A DNA stretch of 64,000 bases from the NCBI RefSeq assembly GCF_900166635.1, contig NZ_LT800497.1:2652344-2716343 (forward strand), read 5' to 3'. Positions 16,865-25,721 of this stretch are shown here, piece after piece. Numbering within the stretch: position 1 is the stretch's first letter; every line of letters begins with the position of its first letter. Below the pieces are notes generated by a model that was not told the origin of the DNA, searched no databases, and worked only from the letters and a program-made list of their open reading frames with translations. Both the position numbers and the translations under genes were made by a program. Origin of the DNA: Oceanobacillus timonensis (GTDB lineage Bacteria > Bacillota > Bacilli > Bacillales > Amphibacillaceae).

Positions 16865-18142
16865 TTAACGACTTTTTTCGTCTGTAAAATCTTCTTTTAA
16901 TGCGATTTTTTGATTTTTTACCGGTCCGATAAAAATATTGCGGACACAAAAATAAATAAAGGCATGTCCTGCACCGAATATAATGAGTAATGCAGGTATT
17001 ATCATGTCGTCCGGGAAAAGGAACATCCCAAAAATAAACGCTGCAACCGAAGCGATTCGACCCAGATTCAAATAAATTTCACGCACAACAATATATTCCA
17101 CTCTTCTCTCGCTCACCATCCGTGCTTTGCCGATAACATCATAGGTAAGGGATTGATATGGTACAGTCAAAATAGGAAATGCAAGGCCAATAATGACTGC
17201 ATAGACAATTAACCAGAATAAACTCATTTCAAAAATAATAATAAATATAGAAGCGAATAACAGAATACCGCCAAATAAAATAGCCTTTTTTCGCAATGCC
17301 GGTTTAATCCATTTTAATGCGACAAAATAAAAAATAATGGACAACCCGGAAAGAAATAAATTAAAAACCCCTAGAACCAGCTCACTGTTCGTTACAAGGA
17401 ATATCCAAATCGTAATGTAAAATCCATAAATCCCTTCTCGGAGCCCTTGAAAAAAATGAGCATGTAAAATACGTTTCCAATTTTTATTTTTCTTTCTTTC
17501 CTCAATAACAGCAGCTAAAGCAAAGCTCCCTCTGCTGCCCTTTCGTATAATAAAAAAGCTTGCGATAATAGCGGCAATAAATAAGCTAAGCGAGATGATA
17601 AAAATAGCCGTATAACCAACATCATCCGTCATTTTTGAAATCATCCATCCGGCAAGCAAAGGACCAATCATTCCAGCAAACGATGTAAGGGTGCCGGAAA
17701 TGCCATTGAACCAATCTCTGGTATCCGGTTCTGTTATTTCAAAAGTAAGCACATAATATGCTAACCAGAAAAAGCCGTAACCGATTCCCAATAAACAGCC
17801 GAGGATAAAATTATAATATGCTGCCAATTCACCAATCCACAGAACAAATAAGAAAAAGAGGCATAAAAAGAGAATGCCAATCCGCAGTATGATCATACGA
17901 TCGATTTTTTTAGATAATTTTCCAGCATAAATAAAGGAAAGCGCTTGGAATACGTAACTTGCCAAGTGATAATTCGCAATCACAAAAAAGTCCTCTGATT
18001 GCTTCCATAGGTACACATTAACAAATGTATTGGATAAAAAGATGCCTGCTGCATACAAAGCTCCGATAAGCAGAAGCATCCATAAATCTCTATATTCATC
18101 TTTTTGCCGATGGTATCTTCTATATTTCTGATGTAATTGCAT
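16865..18142 (-). CDS. yqgE: MFS-type transporter YqgE
   Basis: 425 residues with about twelve membrane helices and basic N- and C-terminal tails. The family belongs to the major facilitator superfamily; a motif-A-like stretch AGKLSKKIDRMIILRIG occurs between helices 2 and 3 (about residues 73-89). The gene lies between pbpA and sodA as in B. subtilis, where yqgE is an unstudied member of the same family. The substrate is unknown. Ribosome site AAGGAG lies upstream of ATG 18142. Confidence 0.85.
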   Translation of the reverse strand: MQLHQKYRRYHRQKDEYRDLWMLLLIGALYAAGIFLSNTFVNVYLWKQSEDFFVIANYHLASYVFQALSFIYAGKLSKKIDRMIILRIGILFLCLFFLFVLWIGELAAYYNFILGCLLGIGYGFFWLAYYVLTFEITEPDTRDWFNGISGTLTSFAGMIGPLLAGWMISKMTDDVGYTAIFIISLSLFIAAIIASFFIIRKGSRGSFALAAVIEERKKNKNWKRILHAHFFQGLREGIYGFYITIWIFLVTNSELVLGVFNLFLSGLSIIFYFVALKWIKPALRKKAILFGGILLFASIFIIIFEMSLFWLIVYAVIIGLAFPILTVPYQSLTYDVIGKARMVSERRVEYIVVREIYLNLGRIASVAAFIFGMFLFPDDMIIPALLIIFGAGHAFIYFCVRNIFIGPVKNQKIALKEDFTDEKSR

Positions 18143-18193
18143 AAAAAACGACTCCTTCTCCTTTTATTTTTAGCGAAGGAACCGTATCTATAC

Positions 18194-18236
18194 AAAAAAG
18201 CTTGCAGATAACTTCATGTTTCTGCAAGCTTTTTTG
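18194..18236 (-). terminator. Terminator after sodA
   Basis: AAAAAAGCTTGCAG pairs with CTGCAAGCTTTTTT, with a T-run on the minus strand, 10 bases after the sodA stop. Confidence 0.9.
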
Positions 18237-18245
18237 GAAAACATC

Positions 18246-18857
18246 TTATTTAGCAGCGTCGTAATTGTTTGCTACTTGATCCCAGTTTACTACATTCCAG
18301 AATGCTGAAATATATTCCGGGCGTCTATTTTGATATTTAAGATAGTATGCATGCTCCCATACATCTAATCCTAGTAATGGTGTTTTGCCTTCTGTTAATG
18401 GAGAATCCTGGTTTGGTGTGCTTGTAATTTCAAGCTCTCCATTGTTTAATACGAGCCATGCCCAGCCTGAACCGAAACGTCCTGCTGCAGCTGTAGCAAA
18501 CTCATCTTTAAATTTATCGAAAGAACCGAATTTGCTGTTAATTTCATCAGCTAATTTACCGGATGGTTCTCCACCGCCATTAGGTGATAGTGTCTTCCAG
18601 AAAAAGCTGTGGTTAGCATGTCCGCCGCCATTATTACGTACTGCTGTGCGGATGCTTTCAGGAACTTCATTCAAGTCTCTTACTAGCTCTTCCACTGTTT
18701 TATTCTGCAGATCTTCATGTCCTTCTAGTGCATCATTTAATTTTGTAACGTAGGTGTTGTGATGCTTCGTATGGTGAATGTTCATTGTTTCCTTATCGAT
18801 AGTTGGTTCCAATGCATCATATGCATAAGGTAGTTCTGGTAATTCAAATTTTGCCAT
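18246..18857 (-). CDS. sodA: Manganese (or iron) superoxide dismutase
   Basis: 203 residues. The four metal ligands are visible: His28 (MNIHHTKHH), His83 ([11 protein letters not shown]), Asp165 and His169 ([10 protein letters not shown]). The GGGGEPSG-type loop and the Gln in WLVLNN surroundings fit the Mn-type used in bacilli. It converts superoxide to hydrogen peroxide and oxygen in the cytoplasm. The start has a good site (GAGGAGG). Position downstream of pbpA-yqgE is as in B. subtilis; it is transcribed first of the three on this strand and ends in its own terminator. Confidence 0.96.
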   Translation of the reverse strand: MAKFELPELPYAYDALEPTIDKETMNIHHTKHHNTYVTKLNDALEGHEDLQNKTVEELVRDLNEVPESIRTAVRNNGGGHANHSFFWKTLSPNGGGEPSGKLADEINSKFGSFDKFKDEFATAAAGRFGSGWAWLVLNNGELEITSTPNQDSPLTEGKTPLLGLDVWEHAYYLKYQNRRPEYISAFWNVVNWDQVANNYDAAK

Positions 18858-19116
18858 GTGTAACTCCTCCTCTAAATAAATGATGTTTTTAAGTCTACAA
18901 TTATTACGTTATCAAAGGGAGCGATTTCTTGCAAATATTTTGCATTGATAGACGTGGATATTTCCTTATAAAAGTGGCATTCAGGAAGCTTCTTTTTTTC
19001 TAATTGATTAAAGGCAACTTTTTTGCCTTAATGAACCTTCGGGAAGTTTCATTTAATTTTCTTAAATACCGTCCATAACGTTATATCTTCACATTCTGAT
19101 AAAAAGACATACTAAA

Positions 19117-19138
19117 AAAACAAGCATACGCTTGTTTT
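19117..19138 (-). terminator. Terminator of the tRNA operon
   Basis: AAAACAAGC pairs with GCTTGTTTT around four bases, followed by a T-run on the minus strand, just after tRNA-Phe. Confidence 0.85.
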
Positions 19139-19142
19139 AAGA

Positions 19143-19215
<73 letters not shown>

Positions 19216-19248
19216 GCAATTATGACGTTTTCTTTTCGTAAATATGTA

Positions 19249-19341
19249 TGGAGGAGGTAGAGGGATTCGAACCCCCGCGCGGTTTAACCCGCCTCTCGGT
19301 TTTCAAGACCGACCCCTTCAGCCAGACTTGGGTATACCTCC
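19249..19341 (-). tRNA. tRNA-Ser (TGA)
   Basis: 93 bases with the long variable arm typical of serine tRNA. The 7-bp acceptor stem is GGAGGTA/TACCTCC, anticodon loop CTTGAAA gives TGA, T-loop GTTCGAATC. The 3' CCA appears to be encoded. Confidence 0.96.
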
Positions 19342-19352
19342 AGGTAAACTAA

Positions 19353-19429
19353 TGGTGGACCCTGCAGGACTCGAACCTGCGACCGATCGGTTATGAGCCG
19401 ATAGCTCTGACCAACTGAGCTAAGGGTCC
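19353..19429 (-). tRNA. tRNA with CAT anticodon, probably tRNA-Ile2 (lysidine-modified)
   Basis: 77 bases with encoded CCA. Anticodon loop CTCATAA gives CAT. The body (GGACCCTTAGCTCAG acceptor/D-arm) resembles the B. subtilis minor isoleucine tRNA rather than elongator or initiator Met. This amino-acid call is from memory and would need the TilS determinants checked. Confidence 0.8.
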
Positions 19430-19443
19430 TTTTACTATTTTTA

Positions 19444-19520
19444 TGGGGCGACCGGTGGGGATCGAACCCACGAATGCCGGAGCCACAATCCGGTGCGTTA
19501 ACCACTTCGCCACGACCGCC
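19444..19520 (-). tRNA. tRNA-His (GTG)
   Basis: Cloverleaf beginning GGCGGTCGTGGCG; anticodon loop TTGTGGC gives GTG. Counting back from an encoded CCA, the first G is the extra G-1 opposite C73, the histidine identity element. Confidence 0.96.
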
Positions 19521-19550
19521 ATGGAATAGCAAATCATATATGTATATTTT

Positions 19551-19627
19551 TGGTAGCGGCGGAGGGGATCGAACCCCCGACCTCACGGGTATGAACCGTA
19601 CGCTCTCGCCAGCTGAGCTACACCGCC
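19551..19627 (-). tRNA. tRNA-Met (CAT), elongator type
   Basis: 77 bases with encoded CCA; anticodon loop TTCATAC gives CAT. The acceptor GGCGGTG and body agree with bacilli elongator Met tRNA. Confidence 0.93.
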
Positions 19628-19628
19628 A

Positions 19629-19703
19629 TGGCTCCACAGGTAGGATTCGAACCTACGACCGATCGGTTAACAGCCGATAGCTCTACCACTGAGCTACTGT
19701 GGA
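19629..19703 (-). tRNA. tRNA-Asn (GTT)
   Basis: 75 bases with encoded CCA; acceptor TCCACAG/CTGTGGA, anticodon loop CTGTTAA gives GTT. First gene of the cluster in transcription order (Asn, Met, His, Ile2, Ser, Phe). Confidence 0.97.
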
Positions 19704-19735
19704 ATAAAGATACAATTTAAATAACAACAAAATAT

Positions 19736-19764
19736 AATTTATCATGTTCTTCAAGTTATGTCAA
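19736..19764 (-). promoter_or_regulatory. SigA promoter of the tRNA operon
   Basis: On the minus strand TTGACA (19764-19759) is followed after 17 bases by TAAATT (19741-19736), about 33 bases before tRNA-Asn. This is a near-consensus housekeeping promoter, in the right place for the six-tRNA transcript. Confidence 0.75.
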
Positions 19765-20011
19765 CAACTTTTTTTGCGGAGTTGCAAAAATGTTTATCGG
19801 AAGTTGACTGCAAGAATTATAATAGCACGTAATGTAACATATTTCAACAAAAACTTTTAAAAATTTATTCACATCCGGCATTTTATATAACAAATTTTCA
19901 TTCCAGGCCAGATTCTCCGTCACAAAAAGCCGGGCACCACCATATATACCTCCATAAAAAGAAAAGAAAGGGCTCTGTCTGTGTATTTGAATCAGACAGA
20001 GCCCCAGGGTA
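19765..20011 (-). terminator. Gap before the tRNA operon, with the Na/Pi cotransporter terminator at 19971-20003
   Basis: GGCTCTGTCTG pairs with CAGACAGAGCC (19971-20003), followed on the minus strand by CTTTCTTTTCTTTTTATGG, a good terminator placed 9 bases after the cotransporter stop. I see no gene in the rest of this gap. Confidence 0.85.
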
Positions 20012-21640
20012 TTAATGTTCTCCCAAAACATTCTGGGCAATGTTTACAGCATGATCCCCGATCCGTTCTAAGTTACTTAATATATCAACGAATACAATAC
20101 CTGCTGTTCCATTACAAATGCCTTCATTCATACGAATGATATGACTTTTACGGAATTTGCGTTCCATTTTGTCAATTTGGTCTTCCTTTTGAATCACTTC
20201 CAAAGCAGCTTCTCTGTCACTCATCTCTAACGATTCCACAGCCTGTTTTACAGTCATGTACGTTAAATCAAACATTTTATTCAAATCTTCAATTGCTTGA
20301 TCGGTTAAAGATACTTTATTGGACATTTTATAATCGACTAATTCTAAGACATTCTCAAAATGATCACCAATCCGTTCAATATCACGTATGGTGCTCATTA
20401 AGGCCGTATGCTCTGCACTTTCAATCTCCGTCAGGTTTGTAGAAGCAATATCCACTAAATAGTCCGTGATTTTACGATCCAGATTGTTCAGTGCCCCTTC
20501 AATTTGTATGGCCAGCTCTGAATTTTTCGGATTTTGTGTGGTGACATAATTATGTGTTTCTTCCAGCCCCTGATACGCATATTTTCCCATACGGACTACT
20601 TCTAATTTTGCCTGCCCCAGTGCCAACGAAGAAGACTGTTGCAGAAAAATAGAATCCAAATGCTTCGGCTTATATTCGATAATAACATCATCACCTGGCA
20701 CAAGCTTTGTCACAATCCATGCCAAAGCACCAATGAACGGAAATTGAATAATCGTATTCGCTATATTATAACTTCCGTGCGCAAACGCAATGGTCATCTC
20801 CTCGTTCAAACCTAGGATTGATTGTAAATAACCAATAAAGCTGGTGAATGGTAGAAGTAATAAAATAAAAATAAATGCCCCGATTAAGTTAAAGATGACA
20901 TGTGTGTAAGCAGCGCGTTTGGCAGCTACAGATACGCCGATACTGGCGATAACAGATGTAATCGTTGTTCCGATATTATCACCAAACAACACGGGAATAG
21001 CTGCGTCTAATTCAATAGCTCCCTGCGCAAATAACCCTTGCAGGATACCGATTGTTGCTGTAGAACTTTGCACGATTACGGTAAAGACCGTTCCGATGAC
21101 AACACCAAGAACCGGTGTTTCACTCATAGAAACCGTCAAATCCTGGAATGCTTGTAAGGAACGAAGCGGCGTCATGCCACTGCTCATTAATTCCAGTCCA
21201 AAGAATAAAGAGCCAAATCCAAACAGAGCTTGTCCAACGGCGACAATCTTTTGCTTTTTAAAGAAAAAGATGGTAAATGCCCCGATTGCTAATATAAGTA
21301 ACGAATATTGGCCAATATCTATCCCGATAATAAAAGCCGTTACAGTGGTTCCGATATTTGCTCCCATAATGACACCAATCGCTTGTCTTAATGTCATAAA
21401 ACCGGCATTTACAAGTCCGACAGTTAACACTGTCGTTCCGGAGCTGCTTTGAATTAGCACCGTAACAAGAATTCCAGCAAGAACTCCTAAAAAAGGATTG
21501 CTTGTAAACCGGTCTAAAATATCCCGCAAGCGATCACCGGCCGATTTCTGCAAACCGTCTCCCATGAATTTAATCCCTATCAGGAATATACCGATTCCTC
21601 CGAGAAATTCAATAATTAACTGTTGAACATCGATATCCAC
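20012..21640 (-). CDS. Na/Pi cotransporter family protein (NptA/YqeW type) with PhoU-like C-terminal domain
   Basis: About 542 residues from a GTG at 21640; an in-frame start at 21745 would add 35 residues of polar sequence not expected in this family, so I prefer the shorter form although its ribosome site (AGAAGGGA) is somewhat far away. The membrane part holds the two inverted QSSS repeats of Na/Pi cotransporters: VLIQSSSGTTVLTVG and VIVQSSTATIGIL, each paired with a GANIGTT/GDNIGTT motif. From about residue 355 on there is a helical PhoU-like domain with two repeats (MSTIRDIERIGDHFENV and FVDILSNLERIGDHAVNI). It would take up phosphate with sodium and be controlled through the cytoplasmic PhoU part. 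Confidence 0.88.
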   Translation of the reverse strand: MDIDVQQLIIEFLGGIGIFLIGIKFMGDGLQKSAGDRLRDILDRFTSNPFLGVLAGILVTVLIQSSSGTTVLTVGLVNAGFMTLRQAIGVIMGANIGTTVTAFIIGIDIGQYSLLILAIGAFTIFFFKKQKIVAVGQALFGFGSLFFGLELMSSGMTPLRSLQAFQDLTVSMSETPVLGVVIGTVFTVIVQSSTATIGILQGLFAQGAIELDAAIPVLFGDNIGTTITSVIASIGVSVAAKRAAYTHVIFNLIGAFIFILLLLPFTSFIGYLQSILGLNEEMTIAFAHGSYNIANTIIQFPFIGALAWIVTKLVPGDDVIIEYKPKHLDSIFLQQSSSLALGQAKLEVVRMGKYAYQGLEETHNYVTTQNPKNSELAIQIEGALNNLDRKITDYLVDIASTNLTEIESAEHTALMSTIRDIERIGDHFENVLELVDYKMSNKVSLTDQAIEDLNKMFDLTYMTVKQAVESLEMSDREAALEVIQKEDQIDKMERKFRKSHIIRMNEGICNGTAGIVFVDILSNLERIGDHAVNIAQNVLGEH

Positions 21641-21850
21641 GAAAACTTCATCCCTTCTACCTCTTATGTAACCTTTTGTAGTGTAATCTTTTGTAGAATT
21701 TTGCGCCTCATTCATTATTGATGATTCCTGCAATAAAGTAAACATGTATGAAGAAAAATTTACAAAGATTTAATATTTGAGGATGTTCGCACAGAAAGAA
21801 GGCTTAGTATGTGCTTATTTCGTGAAAAATATTTCTTTTTCAAAAGGAAA

Positions 21851-23734
21851 ATCGAGTAGGAGGAGGTGACTAACCTCCGACCTCTCACACCACCATACGT
21901 ACGGTTCCGTATACGGCGGTTTCATTTATGTCCAACGCTTCGTTAGATAGCTATTAGTTAGACTCTTCAAACCTTGTTCTGACCAGTATTGGTCACCAAG
22001 CGCTCTATGCAAGATAGGGCTATTGGCGGTTCGCCAATAGCTCTTTCTTGTGTTTGCCCATTCCCACGCTTTTCCTTTCTTGATTCCTTGTTTCACGAGA
22101 TTCTTGTGTTTCGTTTTCACTTTCTTCCACTCTTTCCAACGTATCATTCGTAGACGTCTTCGAATCCATCCGTCGAGTTCCTTGAATATCGTAGGTGTTT
22201 CTGCTAACTGGTAGTATCCCAGCCAGCCTGCGAGATATTGATTCAGTTTCTCTATTCTGTCCCCCATATTCATTGATTTCTTTCGAGACGTTAATTCTCG
22301 GATTCGTCGCTTGAAACGTTTGATACTTTCTTTCGCAATCCGTATCTTGGGATTTTCCTTATGAAAGGTGAATGAGAATCCAAGGAATTTACGTTTCCAT
22401 GGGCGGTCTACCGCACTTTTCTCTTTATTGACTTCCAATTTCATCTTCTTCTCTATAAAGTTGGTGATACTTTCCATTATTCGGTGTCCTGCTCTTTTCG
22501 AACGGACATAAATATGAAAATCATCCGCATAGCGCACGAAATGGAGTCCTCTTTTCTCTAACTCTTTGTCCAGTTCATCCAGGACAATGTTTGAGAGAAG
22601 CGGACTTAACGGTCCGCCCTGAGACGCTCCTTCTGTATTCGGATGTACCACTCCGTCTTCCATGATTCCTGCTTGCAGGAATCTGCGGATAAGCTGAAGG
22701 ACTTTCGGGTCTTTGACCCTCCGACTTAGCGTCCGCATCAAACGGTCGTGGTTTACTTTATCGAAGAATTTCTCTAAATCCATATCAATCACCCAGCGAT
22801 ATCCGTCCTTCATATATGCCCTGGCTTTCCTTACAGCGTCATGACCTCGACGCTTTGGGCGGAAGCCATAGCTATTTTCCGAGAAGGTCGGGTCATATAT
22901 CGTGGTGAGCACTTGTGCGATGGCTTGTTGGATAAAACGGTCTAACACGGTGGGAATACCCAGTTTCCTCATACCGCCGCCTTCTTTATGGATTTCGTAA
23001 CGGCGAACTGGTTGAGGGTAGTAGGTACCCGTTTCTAGTTGCTCCCGAATAGAAGCCCAGTGTTCCATGATATGCGCTCGTAGGTTTTGTACGGGCATTC
23101 CATCAACTCCGTGACTTCCTTTATTGCGCTCTACACGATGCAGAGCTGTCATTAGGTTTTCTCGTGCTAGAATTTGTTCCAACATGTTATCTAACTCCTG
23201 CGTGAATTGTCCTTTCTTCTTGTGTGGCAATGTCTCTCAGCCCTTCTAATGTCCCCCGCGGGATTCACCGCTTCCTCCATTAGGAAGGTTTCATGTTTCT
23301 GCTTCTTCGAGTATTGCGTACGCGAAGTGGCAATTCTCCTTAAATGATTCAGCCCTTCCCAGATATTCTAGAACTATCTGGTACTACGGCTTCGGCTGAC
23401 TTCTGATAGTTCAGTGAACATTCGCATGTTCAGTTACGGCATGTGTACCGCATTTCTATCAGACCTCCCAGGGTAAGTACACACTCTTCCTCCCCATATC
23501 CCTTCTTCATTTACTCTATGCACCCTTTGGCAGTAAGGGCTTTGACTTGTTATGCAGTCTCACCCAAGTACATCTAGCCTTCTATGAAGTTTGTGTTCCT
23601 AAGGGCGGGGGTTTGCCGCCGACTTCCTTCAGATTCTGGGTCACCCCCAGACACCCTTGTCTTGAGCTAACCACTACTACTGCCTTCGTGATTCGGGACT
23701 TTAACCCTAGAGAATGTGCACATGCCTGGCACAC
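21851..23734 (-). mobile_element. Complete group IIC intron, related to the Oceanobacillus iheyensis intron
   Basis: The intron runs from GTGTGCCAGGCATG (5' end at 23734) to CTCGAT (3' end at 21851), 1884 bases. The 5' sequence, segments such as GGGTGTC, CGGCAAACC and CTGCCAAAG, and domain V (about 21888-21922, ACCGCCGTATACGGAACCG) closely match, from memory, the O. iheyensis group IIC ribozyme of known structure. Domain VI follows at about 21851-21887. It encodes one reverse transcriptase in domain IV. It sits a few bases behind the terminator hairpin of the nfeD-like gene, the usual target of class C introns. All parts needed for splicing appear present. Confidence 0.93.
21926..23230 (-). 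CDS. ltrA: Group IIC intron reverse transcriptase/maturase
   Basis: 434 residues, start read as TTG 23230 (AGAAGGG upstream); the first ATG would be 23185. It contains RT motifs in order: SYGFRPKRRGHDAV (120-133), the palm VIDMDLEKFFDKVNHD (147-162), GASQGGPLSPLLSN (201-214) and YADD (234-237), then the maturase region with WLGYYQ. It ends without an HNH endonuclease, as is normal for class C, which enters single-stranded or hairpin target DNA. It lies wholly within intron domain IV and its stop is just before domain V. The catalytic residues are intact. Confidence 0.96.
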   Translation of the reverse strand: MPHKKKGQFTQELDNMLEQILARENLMTALHRVERNKGSHGVDGMPVQNLRAHIMEHWASIREQLETGTYYPQPVRRYEIHKEGGGMRKLGIPTVLDRFIQQAIAQVLTTIYDPTFSENSYGFRPKRRGHDAVRKARAYMKDGYRWVIDMDLEKFFDKVNHDRLMRTLSRRVKDPKVLQLIRRFLQAGIMEDGVVHPNTEGASQGGPLSPLLSNIVLDELDKELEKRGLHFVRYADDFHIYVRSKRAGHRIMESITNFIEKKMKLEVNKEKSAVDRPWKRKFLGFSFTFHKENPKIRIAKESIKRFKRRIRELTSRKKSMNMGDRIEKLNQYLAGWLGYYQLAETPTIFKELDGWIRRRLRMIRWKEWKKVKTKHKNLVKQGIKKGKAWEWANTRKSYWRTANSPILHRALGDQYWSEQGLKSLTNSYLTKRWT

Positions 23735-23742
23735 GTATAAAT

Positions 23743-23770
23743 ACAGGGTTCATTTCAAATGAACCCTGTA
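23743..23770 (-). terminator. Terminator of the nfeD-like gene; intron target hairpin
   Basis: ACAGGGTTCATTT pairs with AAATGAACCCTGT with almost no loop, 20 bases after the nfeD-like stop. The minus strand continues ATTTATAC and is then broken by the intron; beyond the intron's 3' end it resumes TTTCCTTTT. Confidence 0.88.
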
Positions 23771-23789
23771 TCCATGTTTTTCTATTCAA

Positions 23790-24425
23790 TTATCCTTTAT
23801 GCCGCTCTTCTATCCGGACACTCGTTCCATCGACGGCAACCACTTTAATCGGTGTGCCTTTTTTAATCCAGCGCCCGCCAGATACAGCACTGTAATGTTT
23901 TTTATCTACTTCTATCGTGCCGGAAGGTCTGAAATCTGTCAAAGCGACCCCTTCTTTGCCTAATAACGCTTCATATTCTTCGCTGAGCGATCTGTAACCC
24001 TGCTCATTTGTAAGCTGGTCCATTAAAGCGATTTTCGTCCACATCTGTCTACGCTTAAACACTTTTAAAAATGCCAAGGAGGCAAATGCCCCAACGAAAA
24101 TACTGATTACTGCATAAAGGCCATTTACAAAATCCGGCTGCGGCAATGCAACAGCAACAATCATAATGACCAGTCCAATCGTTGCCAACGTACCATCGTT
24201 CAATACTTTCCCGTCAATGATTATCAGTAATATTCCCAGGAAGTATATAATAAACATGAGTAAGACAGAATCTGTTTCTGTATATACGGTAAAATAAACA
24301 GTTATAAATCCCAATCCCAACACGCCAAAAATGCCACGCATGTTCACAAATATTTCACCTAATATAAATAATGTTCCAAAAAATAAAGCAAGAAATCCAA
24401 TCCATTGTAATTCAACAATATCCAT
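23790..24425 (-). CDS. Short NfeD family membrane protein
   Basis: 211 residues from ATG 24425 (GAGAGGG ten bases upstream; a GTG three codons earlier is possible). Four or five membrane helices fill residues 8-125, followed by a C-terminal OB-fold domain with the NfeD pattern GKEGVALTDFRPSGTIEVDKK and GTPIKVVAVDGTSVRIEE. There is no ClpP-like protease domain, so it is the short (NfeD1b, YuaF-like) form. Such proteins usually partner a flotillin or SPFH protein, but no such gene is adjacent here. The terminator behind it is the insertion site of the group IIC intron. Confidence 0.85.
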   Translation of the reverse strand: MDIVELQWIGFLALFFGTLFILGEIFVNMRGIFGVLGLGFITVYFTVYTETDSVLLMFIIYFLGILLIIIDGKVLNDGTLATIGLVIMIVAVALPQPDFVNGLYAVISIFVGAFASLAFLKVFKRRQMWTKIALMDQLTNEQGYRSLSEEYEALLGKEGVALTDFRPSGTIEVDKKHYSAVSGGRWIKKGTPIKVVAVDGTSVRIEERHKG

Positions 24426-24507
24426 ACACGTCACACCCTCTCATAACCTGCTTATATCTATATGTACGTTTGAGGTAAATAAATAGTTTCATTAAAGGAG
24501 AATTTTT

Positions 24508-24834
24508 ATGGCATTTTTACGTAGATTTTCCCTAATTACCTTTATTATATTAGTGGCAGCCAGCATTTTTCAAGACTTATCTCATTCTGACGAAACAATC
24601 TCTTTTTCCAATGACGAACATGCGGAAATGCCATCTTTTGAAGCTGTTCCGGTCAAAGTCCGTCCTGGGGACACCGTACTCAGTATTACGGAGGAGATTC
24701 AAACAGTATCTGTTTCTTCCGTATCGGTTGAAAACATACTAACAACTTTTGAATCATTAAATCCAACCACTTCTTCCAACGAAATTCTTGTCCATGAAAT
24801 TTACTACTTCCCTCAATTTCAAACTGAAAATTAA
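24508..24834 (+). CDS. yqfZ: YqfZ-like secreted protein with LysM-type domain
   Basis: 108 residues, site AAAGGAG. An N-terminal hydrophobic signal or anchor (about residues 5-22) is followed by a LysM-like domain: VPVKVRPGDTVLSITEEI, then ILTTFESLNPTTSSNEILVHEIYYFP. Size and layout match B. subtilis YqfZ, which also carries a lone LysM domain. It is probably attached to the membrane or wall and binds peptidoglycan; its role, perhaps in sporulation, is not known. Confidence 0.75.
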   Translation: MAFLRRFSLITFIILVAASIFQDLSHSDETISFSNDEHAEMPSFEAVPVKVRPGDTVLSITEEIQTVSVSSVSVENILTTFESLNPTTSSNEILVHEIYYFPQFQTEN

Positions 24835-25169
24835 AAGCATAACAAATTCACTCAAGGACAAGCTGCCGTTTTAACGGTTCAACATGTCAAAGTGTTGACC
24901 CGATACTTATTACTTGCTTCCTCCATCGAAACAGGGGTTGATTGTTTTTTTCATACAACTGTAGGCAAAAATAGAAGGTACAGTGTAAGGCGAACGCTAG
25001 TAGGATATTCGATGCGGTTGCAATAGCTCAACAAATAAAAGGTCGATTAGACAGAACAAATTTTTCGTGGTGCATCATGGTCAGCAAGCATGATAATAGC
25101 GATATGTTCATCTTGGAACAGCAAGGGTTATATGCTTATTCTTAAGGGGGAAGTTGAGTCAATAAAAAA
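24835..25169. other. Non-coding gap after yqfZ, possible gene remnant at 24975-25145
   Basis: No intact gene is visible. In B. subtilis ispG follows yqfZ, but nothing here resembles ispG. On the plus strand an open stretch of about 56 codons without its own start codon (24975-25145, ending QGLYAYS) has a protein-like composition, including GRLDRTNFSW and VSKHDNSDMFILE. It may be the tail of a degraded gene; I do not recognise it. Confidence 0.35.
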
Positions 25170-25186
25170 AGGCTGAAATTCAGCCT
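25170..25186 (-). terminator. Terminator overlapping the DUF4190 stop codon
   Basis: AGGCTGA pairs with TCAGCCT around three bases, followed by TTTTTTTATT on the minus strand; the TAG stop (25185-25187) is inside the stem. Confidence 0.8.
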
Positions 25187-25553
25187 AGGAGAAAAATGGT
25201 ATAACAAAAAATGCGGAAATGATGGAAAGAGCCCCTGCTATAATACCAATGAGGCCAAGGATATTTGTTCCTCTGCTTCGTGCTACAAAACCGAATACAA
25301 TACTGGCCGCTCCTAATACTATCGGCCAAATAAAAAAAGAAATAACAGCTAAAATAATACTTCCCCATCCATATAATGTTCCTGGGTTAAAGCTTTTTTC
25401 CTCTTCGATATCCGGCAAATCGGAGCTAGTAAGTTCCGCTGAAAATTCTTCCATTCTTTTACTGTCTAATGAATCGTCTGTATGTCCATGCTCCGGTCTT
25501 TGTCCATGATTCGGTGCACCCTGAACATGATCGTTTTTTTCATTATCGCGCAT
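25185..25553 (-). CDS. DUF4190-type two-helix membrane protein
   Basis: 122 residues: a polar N-terminal half rich in His, Gly, Asp and Glu (about 55 residues), then two hydrophobic helices (about 63-90 and 97-120) joined by FGFVARSRGTNILGL. The layout, with a small-residue-rich first helix, an ARSRG loop and a second Gly/Ala/Ile helix, is the DUF4190 pattern found in many Firmicutes. Function unknown. It stands alone with its own terminator. Confidence 0.75.
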   Translation of the reverse strand: MRDNEKNDHVQGAPNHGQRPEHGHTDDSLDSKRMEEFSAELTSSDLPDIEEEKSFNPGTLYGWGSIILAVISFFIWPIVLGAASIVFGFVARSRGTNILGLIGIIAGALSIISAFFVIPFFS

Positions 25554-25721
25554 CAGATAATCTCCTTCCTTTTTAGACTTTCATCATTAGCTTACGGAGT
25601 TAACAACTTTTCATACAGGCATCATGCGGCATTTTTAACAAAGAATGGTATAATTGTTTTGTTTTCTGCATATATTTACATGGTTGATGAATATAAGAGG
25701 ATATTCAAAAGGAGTGATGAC

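Noticed and set aside
19284..19637. Reading frame across the tRNA cluster
   Set aside because: It covers four perfect tRNA cloverleaves and cannot be a gene.
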